Of a stretch of 64,000 nt of DNA, positions 41,160-48,858 are shown one piece after another. The translations under genes and the position numbers were made by a program. Below the pieces are notes generated by a model. That model saw nothing but the letters and a program-made list of their open reading frames with translations. It did not search any database and had not been told where the DNA came from. The stretch's first letter is position 1. Each line of letters opens with the position of its first letter. This stretch comes from Chthonomonas sp. (GTDB lineage: Bacteria; Armatimonadota; Fimbriimonadia; Fimbriimonadales; Fimbriimonadaceae): the NCBI GenBank assembly GCA_016788425.1, contig JAEURQ010000002.1:124001-188000 (forward strand), written 5' to 3'.

Positions 41160-41580
41160 CAGCCGCACCCTCGGCGTAAGGATTCGGTGCATCGACCTGC
41201 CCGTTCCCGATTGGGGCGGGCACGGCGAGATTTGGATCGGCATTCAAAGCGGCAAGGATGTTGTTCAGCGAGTAAAGCTGCCCGCCGACAGCATCACTTT
41301 TGAAGCGGAGTTGCGGCTTGGCAACGAGCCCGGCGCGGCGCCGCCGAACTTCCTGGGGCCGTTTGCGCAAGGCACGGTGCAGGAGCGGTTCATCTATGTC
41401 TGCTGGGGGCGGCCGAGCTTCGGCGGGTGGAGCGGATTCCGCCGGGCGAAGCTGCCGTTAACAGGGATCAGTTGGGAGATGGTGGCCTCGGGCGCGGTGA
41501 CGGGAACGTTCGTATGCACCGACGCCAAGGGCGGTCCGACGTGCGCCACCGTGAAGCCCGATCGCCTTACCTGGCAATAA
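41140..41580 (+). CDS. DUF5990-like protein
   Basis: 146 residues from GTG 41140, within the last codons of the PEP-CTERM gene; a longer frame to 41110 is possible. RIRCIDLPVPDWGGHGEIWIGIQSGKDVVQRV, then FEAELRLG, NFLGPFAQGTVQERFIYVCWGR and FRRAKLPLTGISWEMV follow the DUF5990 pattern of a small beta-rich protein with a 'GPfvqG...RFvYv' core and an Arg-Arg-Ala-Lys strand. DUF5990 is widespread and uncharacterised. No signal peptide, so cytoplasmic. Confidence 0.6.
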   Translation: MDVVGDNSRTLGVRIRCIDLPVPDWGGHGEIWIGIQSGKDVVQRVKLPADSITFEAELRLGNEPGAAPPNFLGPFAQGTVQERFIYVCWGRPSFGGWSGFRRAKLPLTGISWEMVASGAVTGTFVCTDAKGGPTCATVKPDRLTWQ

Positions 41581-41612
41581 TTTTGTCGCTCATCTGACAG
41601 ATTGCGTGTATT

Positions 41613-42512
41613 ATGTGCGGCATGGGGTGGAGGGCTTGGCTCAGCAACAAGGCTGACCGTATTGAATTTAAGAATGTGCTCATCGCATTCGACACCAGCA
41701 CGCTGCTGAAGTTGTACAAGTTGCCGGTCGGCACAACAGAGACTTACTTAAAGATTCTGGAGAAGCTGCGCAGCCCAGAACTGGCAAACCAAAGCGTGTC
41801 GGTCAAGATTCCGCCGCAAGTGGTGTTTGAGTTCGTAACTCTGTTTGCGAAGGCCAAAAGCGATGCTCTGGAGGTGTACGATGGCGTGTTATCGAAGCTG
41901 AGCTCGGTGCACTCGATTCTGGAAGATGCGCCGGACTATGTGAGCGGCCAGATGAAGCCGGAATGGCGCGATGCCTCGACCAAGTTCGCGGCTCCTTTCA
42001 TTGCTACGCTTGAGAAACAAAGGAAGGAAATCAAGGACCGCAATACAAAGGATCCCGTTTTCAAGTTTCTAGAGTCGTTGTTTGACGAAACCAAGCGGTG
42101 CGAGCCAACGGACGAAGAGTTGCAATGGATCACTTTGAACGGAGCAGAGCGGTATCGAATGGTTGTTCCGCCGGGGTTCGAAGACCAATCGAAGTCCTCA
42201 AGCGGCGAGGATGACCCGGCAAGCTACTACATTTACAGCGCCGAGCGGAAGATGTTCCGCATGTTTGGCGACCTCCTGGTGTGGAGGCAATTGCTCGATT
42301 GCGCCACCTCCCTCAAGCAAAAGCAAAAAGCTCTTAGCCGAATCATTCTGGTGACTGACGATGAAAAGCCAGACTGGTTTAAGGGTCGCGCAGAAAAAGG
42401 TCGTCAGCACCCTCTGCTTACGGTAGAGGCGATGAAGGCAGGTTTTCACCTGAATATTATCAACTCGGATCAGTTCTTGCGCTACGCATCCAAGGCGCTA
42501 AGCATCGCGTAG
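41613..42512 (+). CDS. PIN-like (PIN_8/DUF4935) domain protein, putative nuclease
   Basis: 299 residues. The N-terminal strand VLIAFDTSTLLKLYKL with Asp27, PPQVVFEFVTLF (acidic Glu), ERYRMVVPPGFEDQSKSS, FGDLLVWRQLLDCA and the C-terminal IILVTDDEKPDWF follow the PIN_8 (PIN-like, formerly DUF4935) pattern, in which acidic residues bind metal and cut RNA or DNA. PIN_8 proteins often occur in defence-related gene neighbourhoods. Start is uncertain: ATG at 41613 or 41622, neither with a ribosome site. Base composition is lower in G+C than the flanks (26 of 60 at 42001-42060), suggesting transfer. No antitoxin-like partner with a DNA-binding domain is adjacent. Confidence 0.75.
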   Translation: MCGMGWRAWLSNKADRIEFKNVLIAFDTSTLLKLYKLPVGTTETYLKILEKLRSPELANQSVSVKIPPQVVFEFVTLFAKAKSDALEVYDGVLSKLSSVHSILEDAPDYVSGQMKPEWRDASTKFAAPFIATLEKQRKEIKDRNTKDPVFKFLESLFDETKRCEPTDEELQWITLNGAERYRMVVPPGFEDQSKSSSGEDDPASYYIYSAERKMFRMFGDLLVWRQLLDCATSLKQKQKALSRIILVTDDEKPDWFKGRAEKGRQHPLLTVEAMKAGFHLNIINSDQFLRYASKALSIA

Positions 42513-42565
42513 AGTCCTCGGACTTCGAAGCGTTGAGGTTGGTTACGACCGAGGCGTTACCCGCC

Positions 42566-42886
42566 ATGACATCTCAAAAGGAAGTCAAGGTGCTTTCACC
42601 AGGCGTGGAGGGCGGAGTCATAACTATTTCACTAAAACACGCCGTCCAAAACCCGGTGGCAAAGTTTGCCTTTGATCAGCAGTTTCGAATGACTCCAACC
42701 GTGAACATTCAGGTTGAAGGTGGAAAGAAAACCGCTGTGAAGTGTTCGGTCGGGATGCTCGCAAACGGCAACTTCAACATCCACCTGTACGCGGCAAAAC
42801 ATGGTGATCCGGTGCCGGAGGGGACGTATGTACTTCGGTACCGTGCGGAGGCCGCATCCGAGCCCTCGACACTGAAATCCACCTAA
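42566..42886 (+). CDS. small protein of unknown function
   Basis: 106 residues from ATG 42566 (an in-frame TTG at 42533 would add 11). Starts 53 nt after the PIN gene on the same strand. Beta-rich with no signal: KEVKVLSPGVEGGVITISLKH, QFRMTPTVNIQVEGGKKTAVKCSVGM, NFNIHLYAAKHGDPVPEGTYVLRYRAE. It resembles no family I know; the last part reads like an Ig-type strand pair. It could be a partner of the PIN-like protein, but nothing in the sequence proves it. Confidence 0.5.
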   Translation: MTSQKEVKVLSPGVEGGVITISLKHAVQNPVAKFAFDQQFRMTPTVNIQVEGGKKTAVKCSVGMLANGNFNIHLYAAKHGDPVPEGTYVLRYRAEAASEPSTLKST

Positions 42887-42934
42887 CCCGAAAATCGCGG
42901 CACTTCTCGCACGTGTACTTGCGTCTACTATCGC

Positions 42935-43426
42935 ATGGACGTGCGAACCGCCCTCAAGAATCAGCACCACGCCGCGCTCGCCATGATGCGGCAGGCCATC
43001 GAAGCCGCGCCCGAGCATGTGTGGCTGGGCGGCGAGCACCCGCGAAACTACTGGCGGATTGCGTTCCACGCCCTCGCGTATGCGCACCTCTATCTCTTTC
43101 CGAACCTGGCCGAGTGGGAAAAGTGGGAGCACCATCGCCAGGATTGCACCTACTTGGAGGGCGATGATGTGCCGGTCGCCGAGCCCTACACGCGGGCCCA
43201 GATGCTGGAGTTTTGCGAGGTGACCGACCAGATGGTGGACGCCAAAATCGACGTCATGGACCTGGACGAGCCGACCTGCGGCTACACCTGGTACCCCACG
43301 GTGAGCCGCCTAGAGCTGCAAATTCTGAGCCTGCGGCACCTGCATGGGCACATCGGGCAGCTCACCGAAATCATGATCGCGAACGGCCTCGACGTCACCT
43401 GGCTGGGAGGGCGCCCCACCCCGTAA
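42935..43426 (+). CDS. DinB/YfiT-superfamily protein
   Basis: 163 residues, four-helix bundle pattern of the DinB superfamily of putative metal-dependent thiol transferases. Candidate metal-binding His residues are in NYWRIAFHALAYAHLYLF and RHLHGHIGQLTEIM, the latter close to the usual H-x-x-x-H pair at the end of the bundle. TWLGGRPTP ends the protein. Substrate unknown. TACTAT (42926-42931) lies very near the ATG. Confidence 0.7.
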   Translation: MDVRTALKNQHHAALAMMRQAIEAAPEHVWLGGEHPRNYWRIAFHALAYAHLYLFPNLAEWEKWEHHRQDCTYLEGDDVPVAEPYTRAQMLEFCEVTDQMVDAKIDVMDLDEPTCGYTWYPTVSRLELQILSLRHLHGHIGQLTEIMIANGLDVTWLGGRPTP

Positions 43427-43473
43427 GGATTTATTCACAAAGAAGCTTGCGCGCTGTGCCGAAAATCTAAGGC

Positions 43474-44817
43474 GTGAGTCTTCTGTTTGTTTCCAAAGCA
43501 ACAATTTTGACCGCCCTTAGCCGCGCGCTCGACCTCGTCGAAGGGCAGCCGCCGGGGCACGCCCTGCGGACGGCGCACATTGCGGTGCGTCTGGCCGAGG
43601 CGTTGCAGATGCCGGAAGAAGCCAAAGAAGACCTCTACTTTGCCGCGCTGCTCAAGGATTCGGGCTGCTCGAACAACTCGGTGCGGATTCAAAAAATCTT
43701 TGGCGGCGACGAGCACCTGGCGAAGCGCGCGGTGAAGCTGATCGACTGGTCGAGCACCACCGAATCGCTGAAGTTTGCATGGCAAAACACGGAGCGCGGG
43801 CAGACTCTGGTCGCCAAACTCCGCCGCATGGCGAGCAATTTGGGGCCGCCGACCAAGGTGATGAACGAGGTGACCGAGGCGCGCTGCACCCGCGGCGCGG
43901 CCATCGCCAGCCTGCTGAATTTCCGGGTGAGCGTGGCCGGCGCTATCCTTTATCTTGATGAACACTGGGACGGCAAGGGCGCGCCCTACGGCAAGCGCGA
44001 GCAGGAGATTCCGGCCCTGGCGCGCATCCTCGGATTTGCCCAGACCTTCGAGATTTTCCTCGCCACGTTTGGTCTGACCGAAGCCCTCGACATGGCCAAG
44101 GGCCGCAGCGGATCGTGGTTCGAGCCGCAGATTGTCAAGGCGCTCGACGCTTTTGCCAACGACAGCGCCTTCTGGGAGAAAATCGGCGACGAGGATTTCA
44201 GCTTCGAGCAGCTTCCGCAGCTGCACGAGCAGGTGCTGGACTCGGACGTGGATGGCATCTGCGAAGCCTTCGCCATGATCGTTGACGCCAAGTCGAGCTT
44301 CACCGCCGAGCACTCCACGCGCGTAATGCAGTACTCCGTGGCGCTCGCCGACCACTTCGATTTCGAGCCGCACCGCCGTTTGAACCTGCGCCGCGCGGCT
44401 CTGCTCCACGATATCGGCAAACTCGGCGTGCCGACCGGCATTCTCGAAAAGCCGGGTCGCCTGGACGCGACTGAGTTCGATCGCATTAAGCTCCACCCGG
44501 AGAACGGATACCGCATTCTCAGTGAGATACCGGGGTTCGAATACGCGGCGGAAATCGCCTCGTCGCACCACGAAAAACTCGATGGCACCGGCTATTGGCA
44601 GGGCAAAAAAGGCGACGAACTCAGCCTCGATGTGCGCATCGTGACGGTCTGCGACGTGTTCGATGCCCTGACCGCCAAGCGGCCGTATCGCGACCCGATG
44701 CCGCTGGCGCTCGTGCACAAAATCCTAACCGATGACATTGGCGTGGCGTTCGATGGCGACTGCGTCGCCGCGATTAAGGAGATTGTGCAGGAAGAGAATC
44801 TGCCGATTGCGGCGTAG
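43474..44817 (+). CDS. tandem HD-GYP protein (putative cyclic-di-GMP phosphodiesterase)
   Basis: 447 residues from GTG 43474. The C-terminal half (~270-447) is a full HD-GYP domain: EHSTRVMQYS (His near 280), ALLHDIGKLGVP (HD pair near 311), HPENGYRIL, SSHHEKLDGTGYW (HHExxDGxGY near 365) and ARIV/VCDVFDALTAKRPYR-type ending. The N-terminal half repeats the pattern in decayed form: GHALRTAHIAVRLAEAL, YFAALLKDSGC (HD replaced by KD), LDEHWDGKGAPYG (HHE reduced to DEH), suggesting an inactive regulatory copy. HD-GYP enzymes degrade c-di-GMP. No membrane segment. Its 3' end overlaps the convergent antiporter gene by 44 nt. Confidence 0.9.
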   Translation: MSLLFVSKATILTALSRALDLVEGQPPGHALRTAHIAVRLAEALQMPEEAKEDLYFAALLKDSGCSNNSVRIQKIFGGDEHLAKRAVKLIDWSSTTESLKFAWQNTERGQTLVAKLRRMASNLGPPTKVMNEVTEARCTRGAAIASLLNFRVSVAGAILYLDEHWDGKGAPYGKREQEIPALARILGFAQTFEIFLATFGLTEALDMAKGRSGSWFEPQIVKALDAFANDSAFWEKIGDEDFSFEQLPQLHEQVLDSDVDGICEAFAMIVDAKSSFTAEHSTRVMQYSVALADHFDFEPHRRLNLRRAALLHDIGKLGVPTGILEKPGRLDATEFDRIKLHPENGYRILSEIPGFEYAAEIASSHHEKLDGTGYWQGKKGDELSLDVRIVTVCDVFDALTAKRPYRDPMPLALVHKILTDDIGVAFDGDCVAAIKEIVQEENLPIAA

Positions 44818-46006
44818 GCTCGGTCTGGCCAAGCTTCACCATGATCCATTTGAGGGTCGTGCCCTGAATGAGCACGGTCGCGAGGACGATCACGAACACG
44901 ACATCGAAGATCTTCGCCGCGTTGGGGAGACCGGCCAGCAGCGGGTAGGTTGCGAGCAAAATCGCCACCGCGCCGCGCAACCCGCACCAGGCGACCATCG
45001 CCTGCTCGCGGTAGCGCATGCGGAATGGCAATAGCGCGATGTGGACGCCGATGGGTCGCGCCAAGAAAATCAGGATCAGCGCCAATGCGATGCCGACCAA
45101 CGCAACCTCGGGGAGTTTGCTCGGGAACACCAGCAGCCCCAGCACAAAGAACATCGCCATTTGCATGATCCACGCGATGCCGTCGTGGAAGCGCCGCAGC
45201 CCTTTCACCTGCGAGAAGTCGCCGTTGCCAAAGGTAACTCCCGCGACGTAAACCGCCAAGAATCCGTTGCCTTTCATCAGGGCGATGGCGCCGAAGCTAA
45301 TGAGCACCAGCGCGATGCTGACAACGTGGAACAGCCCTTGTGCGTGGAGCCGCACCTTGCGCATGGCGATGACTCCGGCGCGACCGAACAGCCACCCGCC
45401 AAACCCGCCGAGGAGCATTTCCCAAACAAAGTGCCCGGCCACCGACCAAGTCAATTGGTTACCGGATTGGACTACGCTGATGAGCGCGCTGGTGAGGAAG
45501 ATTGCCGTAGGGTCGTTGGTGCCCGATTCGAGCTCGATGATGTCATGAATTTTTTGCTTCAGTCGGGGTTCGCCGCGGGGCAACACGCTGAAGATGGCGG
45601 CGGCATCGGTGGAACTCACAATCGCGCCGAGGAGCAGCGCCTCCATCATGCTGATTTTGAGCAAAGCGTGTGACGCCGCGCCGATGCAGATGGCGGTGAT
45701 GACCACGCCGATCGAGGACAACGCGAGAGCGGGCGCTACTCGCGACTTGGCCTTATGCCAGTGAAGGTCCATGCCGCCGGCAAAGAGGATAAACAGCAGG
45801 CACACCGTGCCGGTGCGTTGCGCGATTTGGGCGTCGGCAAAATAGATTCCGCCCGGACCATCCGACCCGGCCAACATGCCCAAGCCGACAAACGCAATCA
45901 GCACGGGCACGCCAAGCTTGGTGGCGAATTTTGCGCTGACTACGCAGATGGCGAGCAGCATGCCGACGATCAGCAACACTGCCTCAAGGGAAAGGTTGGA
46001 ACCCAC
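44774..46006 (-). CDS. cation/proton antiporter (CPA1, NhaP-like)
   Basis: 410 residues with about 12 transmembrane segments. LGVPVLIAFVGLGMLAGSDGPGGI, then the transport-site region LLGAIVSSTDAAAIFSVL (with the Thr-Asp-Ala of the CPA fold) and IIELESGTNDPTAIFLTSAL (the conserved Glu-Ser-Gly-x-Asn-Asp-Pro) and WCGLRGAVAILLATYPLLAG near the C-terminus identify a CPA1-type Na+(K+)/H+ antiporter. It resembles NhaP2/CvrA but lacks the C-terminal TrkA-C domain of that protein. Start GTG 46006, with TATACT (46018-46023) 11 nt upstream. Confidence 0.88.
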   Translation of the reverse strand: MGSNLSLEAVLLIVGMLLAICVVSAKFATKLGVPVLIAFVGLGMLAGSDGPGGIYFADAQIAQRTGTVCLLFILFAGGMDLHWHKAKSRVAPALALSSIGVVITAICIGAASHALLKISMMEALLLGAIVSSTDAAAIFSVLPRGEPRLKQKIHDIIELESGTNDPTAIFLTSALISVVQSGNQLTWSVAGHFVWEMLLGGFGGWLFGRAGVIAMRKVRLHAQGLFHVVSIALVLISFGAIALMKGNGFLAVYVAGVTFGNGDFSQVKGLRRFHDGIAWIMQMAMFFVLGLLVFPSKLPEVALVGIALALILIFLARPIGVHIALLPFRMRYREQAMVAWCGLRGAVAILLATYPLLAGLPNAAKIFDVVFVIVLATVLIQGTTLKWIMVKLGQTEPTPQSADSLPAQSP

Positions 46007-46017
46007 GGCTTGAGTTC

Positions 46018-46023
46018 AGTATA
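46018..46023 (-). promoter_or_regulatory. putative -10 box of the antiporter gene
   Basis: TATACT on the minus strand, 11 nt before GTG 46006; leader would be only a few nucleotides. Confidence 0.4.
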
Positions 46024-46035
46024 GCCCTGTGAATA

Positions 46036-46632
46036 TTATGGTGCTTCGATCTGTTCGGTGGACACGTCCACCTCGGCAAAGAAATTCGGGCTGTGGAAGT
46101 ACGGCGTGGCTGTGCCGATTCGAGCCCAACTGCCCCAGTGCGGATGGCTGTTCGCCTCGGCGCATTTGTAAAAATTCGCGTGCCACACGTGGGGGTTCAC
46201 CGGGCCGAACTCGCGCAGAATGGCGAAGGGCAACAGGTACTCCACGCTCCACTCGCGAGGAGCCGGGTCTTCCGGCACTATCAGTTCGCCGGGATTCACG
46301 GTGAGCTCCATTTGCGCCGCAACATCGGGAGAAAGAACCGTCGTGTTTTCGCCGCGACCCGTTTGCCGATTGAACAGAATGCCGCCGGCAATGTTGGTCT
46401 CAATGTTGAAATAAAAGTCGCTTTCGCCAGGGCAAGGGTTAAAGAAAAACTCGACGCACGAATCTTCCCAGACACGGCCATTGAAGTCTTGCGTGCGGCC
46501 CAAGACAAAGGCGTCTTGCACGACAAACCGCAGTCGCAGAGCTTCGCCCTCGCGGGTGAGGTCCACCGTGGTTTGCGGACGCCAGGCGTCGGCGCGCTGC
46601 CAAGGGAACTCGTTGATCTCAAACGTGGGCAC
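46036..46632 (-). CDS. CBM9-like carbohydrate-binding protein
   Basis: 198 residues from GTG 46632, no signal peptide. Beta-sandwich pattern of family 9-like domains: RLRFVVQDAFVLGRTQDFNGRVWEDSCVEFFFNP, DFYFNIETNIAGGILFN, EWSVEYLLPFAILREFG, WHANFYKCAEANSHPHWGSWARIG, ending TPYFHSPNFFAEVDV. The VWEDSCVEFF, YFNIETN and WHANFYKC blocks are the strongest. Such proteins bind sugars, usually outside the cell; here it seems cytoplasmic, as in many stand-alone CBM9-like proteins next to sugar genes. It is divergent from the phosphotransferase gene across 53 nt, with TAACAT (46638-46643) 5 nt before its GTG. Confidence 0.75.
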   Translation of the reverse strand: MPTFEINEFPWQRADAWRPQTTVDLTREGEALRLRFVVQDAFVLGRTQDFNGRVWEDSCVEFFFNPCPGESDFYFNIETNIAGGILFNRQTGRGENTTVLSPDVAAQMELTVNPGELIVPEDPAPREWSVEYLLPFAILREFGPVNPHVWHANFYKCAEANSHPHWGSWARIGTATPYFHSPNFFAEVDVSTEQIEAP

Positions 46633-46667
46633 AGCAAATGTTAGCTGTTTCCCCGAGCGTCGTGGCG

Positions 46668-46673
46668 TATACT
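46668..46673 (+). promoter_or_regulatory. putative -10 box of the phosphotransferase gene
   Basis: TATACT in context GCGTATACTTTCGG, 12 nt before the ATG at 46686; leader of about 5 nt. Confidence 0.5.
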
Positions 46674-46685
46674 TTCGGCGTTAAC

Positions 46686-47930
46686 ATGGCCTTGACTTTG
46701 GTGGAACAAGCCCTGATTCGTCCCAGCGGATTGAACGGCGGAACGAACGACTACTCGGCGGACGACCTGCGCTATGTCGTGTCCCAGTTCCAGGTCGATC
46801 TGCCGATCTACCTGGACGATTTCCCCGAAAAGGGCAACATCAATCTGCATACCTACGCATTGGAAACCGCCACGGGCAAGCAGTTCCTTTTGCAAAAGGT
46901 GAATAGCAGTGTGTTTACGCGGCCCGCGCGGGTGATGGACTCGATGGGGGCGTGCCTCGATGCCCAGCGACGAAATCTGGAGGCGGGCGCATTTTGGGAG
47001 CCGATCGAATTGGTCCCGACTCGCGACGGCAAGTCCAACTTCGCGATCAGCGACGAGCACGGCTGGTCGGTCTGGCGATTAATGCACCGCATTCAGCGGG
47101 TCGTGAGCTTTAAGAGCCTCGCCGAAGTGCCCGCCGATCGCCGCATGTTCGTGGCCGAGCAGGTTGGCGCGGGTCTGGCCCAGTTTGGCGACCTGACTGC
47201 CGACATGCCAGTGGACCTCCCGAGCCCGCTGCCCGGATACCGACGCACGGATATCTACTTCCGTCAACTTGACGCCGCGCTTGACGATCTGCGCGACCCG
47301 TTGGAAGCGGCGCCCTACATGCCCGAAACCGAAGAACTCCGCGAGGCCTGCGGCCCGCACTTCTTTGTCAAGGCGAGTCCCGAGGTTGCCGCCGAGCGGC
47401 AAGAACGCGCGCGGCCCTGGATCAATTTTCTGCAAGAGCATCGCCCGCAGGCCATGCGGCTTTACGAAGCTCTGTCAGCAGGCAAGGTCCGCCGCACCAT
47501 GATTCACGGCGACACGAAGATTGAGAACTTTCTGTTCTGCCAGGAGACGCTGCGCGTGAAGGCGCTGGTGGACTTGGACACGATTGTCAGCAGCACGTGG
47601 CTGGCCGATTACGGCGACATGGTGCGTTCGCTGGTGAATGTGGCCGGTGAAAAGGAACCCGACCTCGACCGGGTTCAGGTGAACACCGAGGTCTACGACG
47701 CGGTTCAGCGCGGCTTCTTGAGCGCGGCTCCGGGCATCACGGATGCCGAGCGCGCCTTGATGCACGACGCGGTAATCAGCATCACGATGGAACTGGGCAC
47801 GCGGTTCTTGACCGATTACCTGCGCGGTGATACGTACTTTGGGGTGCCCGCCAGCGATCCAGAACTGAACCTCACTCGAGCGGCCGTGCAGTTGACTCTC
47901 GCGGATCGATTGATGCAGATTCAGAAGTAG
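46686..47930 (+). CDS. APH-family phosphotransferase resembling N-acetylhexosamine kinase
   Basis: 414 residues from ATG 46686; the open frame further upstream overlaps the promoter. Kinase-like fold of the aminoglycoside phosphotransferase family. The catalytic loop is MIHGDTKIENFLF (HGD at about 276) and the metal-binding motif VDLDTIVSSTWLADYGDMVRS follows, the same arrangement as in N-acetylhexosamine 1-kinase (NahK). The N-lobe reads NLHTYALETATGKQFLLQKVNSSVFTRP, also as in NahK. It probably phosphorylates a sugar. Divergence from a CBM9-like protein fits carbohydrate metabolism. Exact substrate unknown. Confidence 0.8.
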   Translation: MALTLVEQALIRPSGLNGGTNDYSADDLRYVVSQFQVDLPIYLDDFPEKGNINLHTYALETATGKQFLLQKVNSSVFTRPARVMDSMGACLDAQRRNLEAGAFWEPIELVPTRDGKSNFAISDEHGWSVWRLMHRIQRVVSFKSLAEVPADRRMFVAEQVGAGLAQFGDLTADMPVDLPSPLPGYRRTDIYFRQLDAALDDLRDPLEAAPYMPETEELREACGPHFFVKASPEVAAERQERARPWINFLQEHRPQAMRLYEALSAGKVRRTMIHGDTKIENFLFCQETLRVKALVDLDTIVSSTWLADYGDMVRSLVNVAGEKEPDLDRVQVNTEVYDAVQRGFLSAAPGITDAERALMHDAVISITMELGTRFLTDYLRGDTYFGVPASDPELNLTRAAVQLTLADRLMQIQK

Positions 47931-47993
47931 TCAACCTAGGCACGATTTCCCCCGTATTTTTACGGGAAAAATGCCCAAAATTGCGTTGCTCAC

Positions 47994-48002
47994 TGCTATA
48001 AT
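47994..48002 (+). promoter_or_regulatory. extended -10 promoter of PEP-CTERM gene
   Basis: TG-C-TATAAT (TATAAT at 47997-48002). The ~42-nt leader contains hairpin GGAGT/ACTCC (48014-48027) and a purine-rich ribosome site. Confidence 0.55.
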
Positions 48003-48050
48003 CCCATGGTCTCGGAGTTGTCACTCCGGTTTTTTAAAGGAAAGGAAAAT

Positions 48051-48731
48051 ATGAAACTTCGACTCGTTTCGATTCTTGCAATCGCGACTTCGATTTCGTT
48101 TGCGGCCGACATGACTGCAGACTTCTCGATCGTGAATGGCAACCCCAATGGCGCATGGAGCTACGGCTACAAGAGCAATCTGGCGGGCTCGTTCAATGCT
48201 CTCACGAACACAAGCACCGTGAACTTCGGCTCTGGCACCTTTGACGTTTGGAACACGCCGTTGGTCCCCGATCTTCATGTCGCGCAGTTGACCTCCGGCA
48301 CAATGAACGGCTACAACGGGGGAGTCGGTGGCGTGGCCGTCGGCGAAACCACCATGCACGGCGGTCCGAACGGCGAGCTTTCGACGACCCGATTCACGGT
48401 CGGCGCAAGTGGCCTTTACAACCTCAGCGGCTTCTTCAAGTCGGGCGACGCGCTTGGTAGCGTGTACGGCAACATCGACGGCTACCTTTACCATAACTCG
48501 ACGGTGCTGTATAGCACTCTGAATACCGGTGTGACCCAAAGCTTCAGCCTCAGCTCGGTGTCGCTGTTGGCCGGGGACACGCTTGATCTGATGGTCGGGA
48601 TGGGTCAAGATCAGTACTTCTATGACACGACCCCGGTGAACCTGACGATTACTGCGGTGCCTGAACCCGGCACGATCGCCGTGCTCGGACTCGGCGCCGT
48701 GGCACTGTTGCGACGACGCAAGTCGGCTTAA
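48051..48731 (+). CDS. PEP-CTERM sorting-domain protein
   Basis: 226 residues from ATG 48051 with AAAGGAAAGG upstream. Signal peptide MKLRLVSILAIATSISFAA. Beta-rich body: DFSIVNGNPNGAWSYGYKSN is a frequent opening of PEP-CTERM proteins (NPNGVWSYG), and LAGDTLDLMVGMGQDQYFYDTTPVNLTITAV leads into the anchor VPEPGTIAVLGLGAVALLRRRKSA. Probably displayed on the surface after exosortase cleavage. Own promoter and terminator. Confidence 0.85.
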   Translation: MKLRLVSILAIATSISFAADMTADFSIVNGNPNGAWSYGYKSNLAGSFNALTNTSTVNFGSGTFDVWNTPLVPDLHVAQLTSGTMNGYNGGVGGVAVGETTMHGGPNGELSTTRFTVGASGLYNLSGFFKSGDALGSVYGNIDGYLYHNSTVLYSTLNTGVTQSFSLSSVSLLAGDTLDLMVGMGQDQYFYDTTPVNLTITAVPEPGTIAVLGLGAVALLRRRKSA

Positions 48732-48755
48732 CCAGGCCTTTCCGTAAACCGGAAT

Positions 48756-48789
48756 AAGGGAGGTCCTTCATCGGAGGGCCTCCTTTGTT
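48756..48789 (+). terminator. rho-independent terminator
   Basis: 11-bp stem (48756-48766 with 48776-48786, two G-U pairs), 9-nt loop, ending in CTTTGTT; 24 nt after the PEP-CTERM gene. Confidence 0.7.
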
Positions 48790-48858
48790 CGGAGAAAGCT
48801 AAAATTTTTCTAAAATTAGCATGCAACTTTGCGGGTGGTGTGTTACAAATGAAGTGCT

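Noticed and set aside
47951-47966. Hairpin CCCGTA-TTTT-TACGGG as terminator of the phosphotransferase gene
   Set aside because: Short stem with no T-run on the plus strand; only a weak pause site at best.
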